Assembly (NCBI GenBank): GCA_024275555.1
Contig: JAJRYW010000506.1
Coordinates: forward strand, 1-9,037
Direction of reading: 5' to 3'
Source of the DNA: Calditrichota bacterium
GTDB taxonomy: Bacteria > Calditrichota > Calditrichia > RBG-13-44-9 > J075
DNA length: 9,037 nucleotides
Numbering within the stretch: the stretch's first letter is position 1; each line of letters begins with the position of its first letter. Made by a program: the position numbers and the translations under genes. Shown piece by piece: positions 5,043 through 9,037 of this stretch. The notes below the pieces were generated by a model. It saw nothing but the letters and a program-made list of their open reading frames with translations, made no database searches and had not been told where the DNA came from.

Positions 5043-5175
5043 TCTTTGACATGTCCGCGGATTTTTTTCCGTTTCTCTTGCTCCCTGAATCGATTATCTT
5101 GCCCGGTCATCTTGAAAAGACGGAACCTGTGTCCCGCTAATTTTTTCGTCGCCCAGTTTCTAGGACCGGAGCGTT
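5043..5175. other. Spacer between the cassette and the MFS gene
   Basis: These 133 bp contain no gene. CGGA-TTTTTT-TCCG followed by TTTCTCTT (about 5057-5078) could be a weak terminator for the cassette, but the stem is only 4 bp. A TTGACA at 5046-5051 has no partner -10 box at 16-18 nt. The MFS promoter, if present, is not recognisable. A short Shine-Dalgarno, CGGAG at 5167-5171, precedes the MFS ATG by 4 nt. Confidence 0.5.
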
Positions 5176-6336
5176 ATGAAGGAAGTTAAAAAAGAACCGA
5201 TGTTTCGCTTTCTGGCCCTGCTTACGGTGGCTTCGTTTGTCGGTCTGCAAGCCTGGCGCACGCTCTTCAATAATTTTGCCGTGGAAGTGGTCGGCTTGCA
5301 GGGCGAGCAGGTCGGATTGATTCAGGGAGTGCGGGAAATCCCCGGTCTTCTGGCGCTGCTGGCAATCTACATTATGCTGGTGCTCAGGGAGCACAAGCTC
5401 AGTACGATTTCCATTATCCTGCTGGGCGCCGGGGTGGCCTTAACCGGCTGGCTGCCCAGCTTTGCCGGGGTCATCTGCACCACGCTGATCATGAGCTTCG
5501 GATTCCATTATTTCGAAACCACCAACCAGTCTCTGACGCTGCAATACTTTTCCAGGGAGACCTCACCGTGGGTGTTCGGGAAGTTGCGCAGTTACGCCTC
5601 GGTTGCCAATATTCTCGTCGGTGTGGCAATATGGGTAATGTCCTACTGGATCAGTTATCGCTATCAATATATGATTTTCGGAGGGGTGGTGCTGCTGATC
5701 GGCGTGTGGGGACTTTTCCAGCATCCTGTCAACGAAAACCTGGTCCCGCAGCGCCGCAAAATGGTCTTCCGCCGCAAATACTGGCTGTACTATTTTCTGA
5801 CTTTTATGGCCGGGGCGCGGCGGCAAATTTTTGTCGCCTTTGCCGTGTTTCTGCTGGTTAAAAAATTTCACTACTCCATCCAGGAAGTAACCTTGCTCTT
5901 TGTGATCAACAACGGGATTAATTATTTCCTGACGCCCCTGATCGGCAAGGCCATCATCCGTTTTGGGGAGCGCCGGGTGCTCTCCCTGGAATACGGCAGC
6001 CTGATCTTCGTTTTTATTGCCTACGCTTTTGTGGAGGTGAAATGGGTGGTGGGAGTTCTGTACGTGCTGGATCACATTTTCTTCAATTTTTCCATGGCCA
6101 TCCGCACCTTTTTCCAGAAGATCGGCGATCCCCGCGACGTGGCCCCCAGTATGGCGGTGGGATTTTCCATGAACCACATTGCCGCGGTGGTGATTCCCAT
6201 CGTAGGCGGGGTGCTATGGATGATCGACTATCGAATTCCCTTTCTGGGAGGGGCGCTGCTCAGCCTGGTTTCGCTGATTGCCGTGCAGGCGATCCGGGTG
6301 TACCCGGGGACATCACAGGCCCGCCTCGAGGCTTAG
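5176..6336 (+). CDS. Major facilitator superfamily transporter
   Basis: This 386-aa inner-membrane protein has about twelve hydrophobic segments, roughly at residues 10-30, 45-70, 76-94, 96-115, 142-160, 163-182, 202-228, 236-258, 268-287, 290-312, 322-348 and 354-373. That is the normal count and length for a 12-helix MFS carrier. A charged central loop with basic residues (about 183-201, PQRRKMVFRRK) separates the two six-helix halves. A cytoplasmic FGERR loop (263-267) corresponds in position to the loop between helices 8 and 9. The substrate is not readable; sugar, drug or siderophore/metabolite export or uptake are all possible. The convergent outer-membrane receptor makes a shared nutrient conceivable, but they are on opposite strands. 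The ATG at 5176 has CGGAG upstream; an internal ATG at 5200 is a less likely alternative. Its last 24 bases overlap the 3' end of the receptor gene. Confidence 0.88.
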   Translation: MKEVKKEPMFRFLALLTVASFVGLQAWRTLFNNFAVEVVGLQGEQVGLIQGVREIPGLLALLAIYIMLVLREHKLSTISIILLGAGVALTGWLPSFAGVICTTLIMSFGFHYFETTNQSLTLQYFSRETSPWVFGKLRSYASVANILVGVAIWVMSYWISYRYQYMIFGGVVLLIGVWGLFQHPVNENLVPQRRKMVFRRKYWLYYFLTFMAGARRQIFVAFAVFLLVKKFHYSIQEVTLLFVINNGINYFLTPLIGKAIIRFGERRVLSLEYGSLIFVFIAYAFVEVKWVVGVLYVLDHIFFNFSMAIRTFFQKIGDPRDVAPSMAVGFSMNHIAAVVIPIVGGVLWMIDYRIPFLGGALLSLVSLIAVQAIRVYPGTSQARLEA

Positions 6337-8493
6337 GATAAATTTCCGGGGCGCCGCCAGGGAACCGACCAGGCTGGTGTAATTATACCTGAGCACATTG
6401 CTGATTTCCAGGTTTAAGCGCAGGGGGGCGCCGCTTAGTTTTCCGGACAGGGCCACCCGGGCGTCCAGGATGTGGCCGGCCACCCGCACATCCGCATCGG
6501 CTACCAGCAGGGAAAATCGTTCATCGATGCGGTCCACCCGGCTGATGTAGCGATAATCGCCGCCAAGAAAGATCGCACCCAACCGCAACCCCGCCCGGCT
6601 GTAAAAAAGATGACGAGGCCGGAATTTCAAATAATCATCCAGATCGAGGTCGCGCGGGTCTACGTAGGTGTAGCCGCTGGAGAGTTGCAGTTTGCGACGC
6701 CACAGGGCGGCCCGCAGGTTGGCCTCCAGCCCCTGCACCCGGGCCCGGGTAACATTCCGGAACTGAATCACCACCTGGTTTAGGCCGGGGATAAAGTTGC
6801 CAAAGGTTCCCTCGATCAGATCGGTATAGCGCCCGTAAAAGAAGGCGATATCGCTGCTCAGCCAGTCGCCGTACAGTTGGTTCCATCCCGCCTCGGCATA
6901 GGTGCTTTTTTCGGATTTCAAATCGGGATTGGGAACCACAATCCGGCCGCTGGTAACCGTGGAGGTAAAGGCCTCGGCCATAGACGGGGCGCGGAATCCC
7001 AGCCCCACCGCGCTGCGCAGCGCGCCGCCCGGCCAGGGTTTGTAGACCAGCCCCAGCTTCGGATTTACCCGGGCGTCGGACTTTAAGGAATCGATGTCAA
7101 AAAAGTCGAGCCGGGCCCCCAGGGTGGCGTGGAGTTTTTGGCTTAATCCCACCTCCACCTGGGCGTAGGCCGCCCCGCCGACGCCGGAGCGGTTGCTGAA
7201 GATATTTGAAGAAACATTGTTCCAGGTCGCCTCGACGCCGCTGGTGAAGATGGCCGGCCCGATCTGGCTGTTAAATTGAAGCTCTCCGTTGGCGTTGCGG
7301 GAGGTGGAGCGGTTGCCCCCGTCCCGGGCGACGCTGTCGCCGAAACGATTCCAGTACCAGATCCCCCGGAAAGTAAGAAAGCGGGTGGCCGAGAACAGGT
7401 AGCGATAGTTGGCGGTCAGGTAATACCGGTTGGTCTCGACCACATCGTCGCGCTGATCCGGCGGCGGCTGCAAGGCGTGATTTAAATCTTCCCAATATAA
7501 AAAGCTGCCCCGCTTTTTGTGCATATAGTTGCCGGTTACGGTGAGTTGCTGGCGGGAGGTGAGATTATATTGCAGTTTCCCTCCGCCGTTCCAGCGCTTA
7601 TACCAGCCGTTCTGGCGATAGCTGTCGTCCTCGTCGCGAGACACTCCCAACTGGAGGCCCAGCCGGTTTTTCCGTTGCGAGAAGCTGACGCTCTGCCCGT
7701 TTAGCAGGCGGGTTCCATTGTAGAATTTCCACTCCGGGTAGGCCGGATCGGAATAAGCCCCGCCATAGAGGCGTACCTGGTAGCGCGGCTGCTGGGGAAT
7801 ATCCCGGGTGATGACGTTGACCACCCCGCCCAGGGCGCTGGAGCCGTAGAGCGCCGAACCGGCCCCTTTGAGCACCTCCACCCGTTCAATCAGGTACAGG
7901 GGAATCGATTCATAGATGATGTCGCGGGTGTCGGCGGTGAGGAAGGGGATGCCGTCCAGGAGCATCAGCACCCGGCTGCCCACTCCCTGGCTGTAGCCGC
8001 TGGAGCCGCGAATGTTGATCTGCCCGCTGTTCATATTCACCCCGGAGATGTAAGCCAGCGCATCTTTAACGGTGATGGAGTTGCGCTCCCGAATCTCGCG
8101 CTGGTCCAGGGTGCTGATGCTGGCCGGTACATCCTGGCGGCGCTGCTCAAATTTCCCGGCGGTGACCACCACCGGTTGGCCGTTCACCGCCGACTCGTGC
8201 AGGTAAAGCGTCTCCAGCCGCAGCTTCTCGCCGCGCCGCACCGTCAGCTCTTTTTTGAAAAGCCGGTAGCCGATCATCGAGACGACCAGGGTATAGTTGC
8301 CCGGCGGCACGTTGCTAATCCGAAAGTAACCGTCCGGATCGGCAGCGCTGCCCAAGACGGTTCCCTCCAGATAGACGTTGGCCCCGAAAATCGCCTCATC
8401 ATGACGATCGTACACCACGCCGGAAATTTGCCCATTTTGTGCAAATCCCCGGCAAGAAAGGATGATTAGTAACAGCAGAGCCAGCTTTCTCAT
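6313..8493 (-). CDS. TonB-dependent outer-membrane receptor with carboxypeptidase-regulatory-like N-domain
   Basis: This 726-aa protein is an energised outer-membrane importer. Residues 1-19 are a signal peptide (hydrophobic LALLLLIIL, probable cleavage after GFA). Residues 21-100 form a carboxypeptidase-regulatory-like beta domain (GVVYDRHDEAIFGANV, then DPDGYFRISNVPPGNYTLVV), common in FCB-group receptors. A TonB-box-like VVVTAGKFEQ (108-117) leads to the plug at about 120-232, with IRGSSGYSQG, RVLMLLDGIPF, IERVEVLKGAGSALYGSSALGG and VNVIT. The rest is a beta-barrel of alternating aromatic strands. The plug wording is close to BtuB/siderophore-type receptors, so a metal complex, cobalamin or similar ligand is plausible but not shown. 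It ends in SLEAGL, not in the usual terminal aromatic residue. The upstream gene on the same strand ends 18 nt before its ATG, indicating one transcription unit. The Shine-Dalgarno (GGAACAGG) is weak. Confidence 0.93.
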   Translation of the reverse strand: MRKLALLLLIILSCRGFAQNGQISGVVYDRHDEAIFGANVYLEGTVLGSAADPDGYFRISNVPPGNYTLVVSMIGYRLFKKELTVRRGEKLRLETLYLHESAVNGQPVVVTAGKFEQRRQDVPASISTLDQREIRERNSITVKDALAYISGVNMNSGQINIRGSSGYSQGVGSRVLMLLDGIPFLTADTRDIIYESIPLYLIERVEVLKGAGSALYGSSALGGVVNVITRDIPQQPRYQVRLYGGAYSDPAYPEWKFYNGTRLLNGQSVSFSQRKNRLGLQLGVSRDEDDSYRQNGWYKRWNGGGKLQYNLTSRQQLTVTGNYMHKKRGSFLYWEDLNHALQPPPDQRDDVVETNRYYLTANYRYLFSATRFLTFRGIWYWNRFGDSVARDGGNRSTSRNANGELQFNSQIGPAIFTSGVEATWNNVSSNIFSNRSGVGGAAYAQVEVGLSQKLHATLGARLDFFDIDSLKSDARVNPKLGLVYKPWPGGALRSAVGLGFRAPSMAEAFTSTVTSGRIVVPNPDLKSEKSTYAEAGWNQLYGDWLSSDIAFFYGRYTDLIEGTFGNFIPGLNQVVIQFRNVTRARVQGLEANLRAALWRRKLQLSSGYTYVDPRDLDLDDYLKFRPRHLFYSRAGLRLGAIFLGGDYRYISRVDRIDERFSLLVADADVRVAGHILDARVALSGKLSGAPLRLNLEISNVLRYNYTSLVGSLAAPRKFILSLEAGL

Positions 8494-8511
8494 CGCCTGT
8501 TCCGATCCGGT

Positions 8512-9037
8512 TTATTTGACCAAGAGCATCTTTCGGGTTTCGGTAAAGCCGGGAGTGCTCAGCCGGTAGAAATACACGCCGGCCGGCAAATCCCCCGCCT
8601 GCCATTGGTAGCGATGACTGCCGGCGTTGAGTTGGCCCTGTACTAATACGTCCACTTTCTGCCCGGCGGTATTATAGATGGTCAGTTCAACCGGGGCGGC
8701 GGCCGGCAGTACAAATTCTATCGTGGTGGAAGGGTTAAACGGATTGGGATAGTTCTGCTGAAGTGCAAAACCGTCGCTCAGCCCCGGCAGAGAATTGTCA
8801 ATACCCACCAGGACGCGGGGAAACTCGACGTTGAACCCTTGCGGGAAAATACCCTGCAATCCCAGCGGTTCGCCATTCTGGTTTTGCGAAGGGTCGACGA
8901 ATCCGGCCAACATAAGCACCATGGCGCTGTCCGCAAAGGCGCTCAGATCCGCATCGAAGGCGGCTAAAACAGTCGTGGTAGCGCTTTCCACAATCTCAAA
9001 CCGGTACACCCCCGGCGTCATGGCAATATAGGGGGAG
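8512..9037 (-). CDS. Secreted protein with DUF4397-like region and T9SS type A sorting domain (5' end outside window)
   Basis: The last 175 or so codons are visible, with the frame still open at the window edge; an internal Met at 9021 is not the true start. The first part, beginning PYIAMTPGVYRFEIVES and running through DLSAFADSAMVLMLAGFVDP, resembles the second half of a DUF4397 domain (a beta-sandwich with an a-G-x-Y repeat and a closing hydrophobic strand). After a short linker comes a typical C-terminal sorting module: LQQNYPNPFNPSTTIEF, ELTIYNTAGQKV, then LPAGVYFYRL and a terminal RKMLLVK. In FCB-group bacteria this tail directs export through the type IX secretion system and cell-surface anchoring or release. 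The role of the protein itself is unknown. Because the TonB-dependent receptor follows after 18 nt, the two are probably co-transcribed, and it may be a surface partner of the receptor. Confidence 0.85.
   Translation of the reverse strand, partial: SPYIAMTPGVYRFEIVESATTTVLAAFDADLSAFADSAMVLMLAGFVDPSQNQNGEPLGLQGIFPQGFNVEFPRVLVGIDNSLPGLSDGFALQQNYPNPFNPSTTIEFVLPAAAPVELTIYNTAGQKVDVLVQGQLNAGSHRYQWQAGDLPAGVYFYRLSTPGFTETRKMLLVK

Noticed and set aside
5046..5074. Promoter for the MFS gene based on TTGACA at 5046
   Set aside because: No -10-like hexamer lies 16-18 nt downstream; the region there is TTTTCCGTTTCT.
5563..6177. 204-codon minus-strand frame opposite the MFS gene
   Set aside because: His/Gln/Asp-rich antisense of membrane-helix codons, without a domain or Shine-Dalgarno; typical of a mirror frame.
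8449..8493. Lipoprotein signal in the receptor (LSC near residue 14)
   Set aside because: ILSC is a poor lipobox, and barrel receptors of this family use a signal peptidase I site; FAQ a few residues later fits that.

Overview
The window reads as a chromosomal segment of a moderately GC-rich, Gram-negative bacterium. The minus-strand genes at the right end point to the FCB superphylum, for example Calditrichota, KSB1 or Ignavibacteria-like lineages. One encodes a TonB-dependent receptor with an N-terminal carboxypeptidase-regulatory-like domain. The other encodes a secreted protein ending in a type IX secretion (T9SS type A) sorting domain that opens with a QNYPNPFNPST motif. This placement rests on family features, not on a marker gene.

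Region 1 (1-2631, + strand) is the end of a kynurenine-pathway operon for tryptophan breakdown. It holds the C-terminal third of tryptophan 2,3-dioxygenase, a short-chain dehydrogenase-like protein lacking the usual YxxxK catalytic pair, and a complete aldehyde dehydrogenase of the 2-aminomuconate/2-hydroxymuconate semialdehyde type. The first gene opens the indole ring and the last oxidises a late intermediate. The middle one is of unknown chemistry.

Region 2 (2632-3054) has no gene. It contains a four-unit 10-nt degenerate tandem repeat, a series of perfect inverted repeats (including a 20-bp palindrome), then a very AT-rich stretch with a near-consensus sigma-70 promoter (TTGACA, 17 nt, TATATT).

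Region 3 (3055-5042, + strand) is a compact three-gene cassette behind that promoter. It encodes a 107-aa basic-tailed protein of unknown function, a four-helix membrane protein with a C-terminal helix-turn-helix, and a tyrosine-recombinase-like protein whose catalytic residues appear to be missing. Each gene has a near-perfect Shine-Dalgarno sequence. The genes overlap or nearly abut, so they are probably co-expressed. This is the best candidate in the window for an undescribed system: a transfer or mobile-element remnant, or a domesticated regulatory module.

Region 4 (5176-9037) starts with an MFS transporter on the + strand. Its 3' end overlaps by 24 bp with the convergent TonB-dependent receptor. 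Upstream of the receptor, on the same minus strand and 18 nt away, is the 3' part of a secreted DUF4397-like protein with a T9SS sorting tail. The receptor and the secreted protein probably form one transcription unit acting at the outer membrane. The substrates of the receptor and the MFS carrier cannot be read from the sequence.
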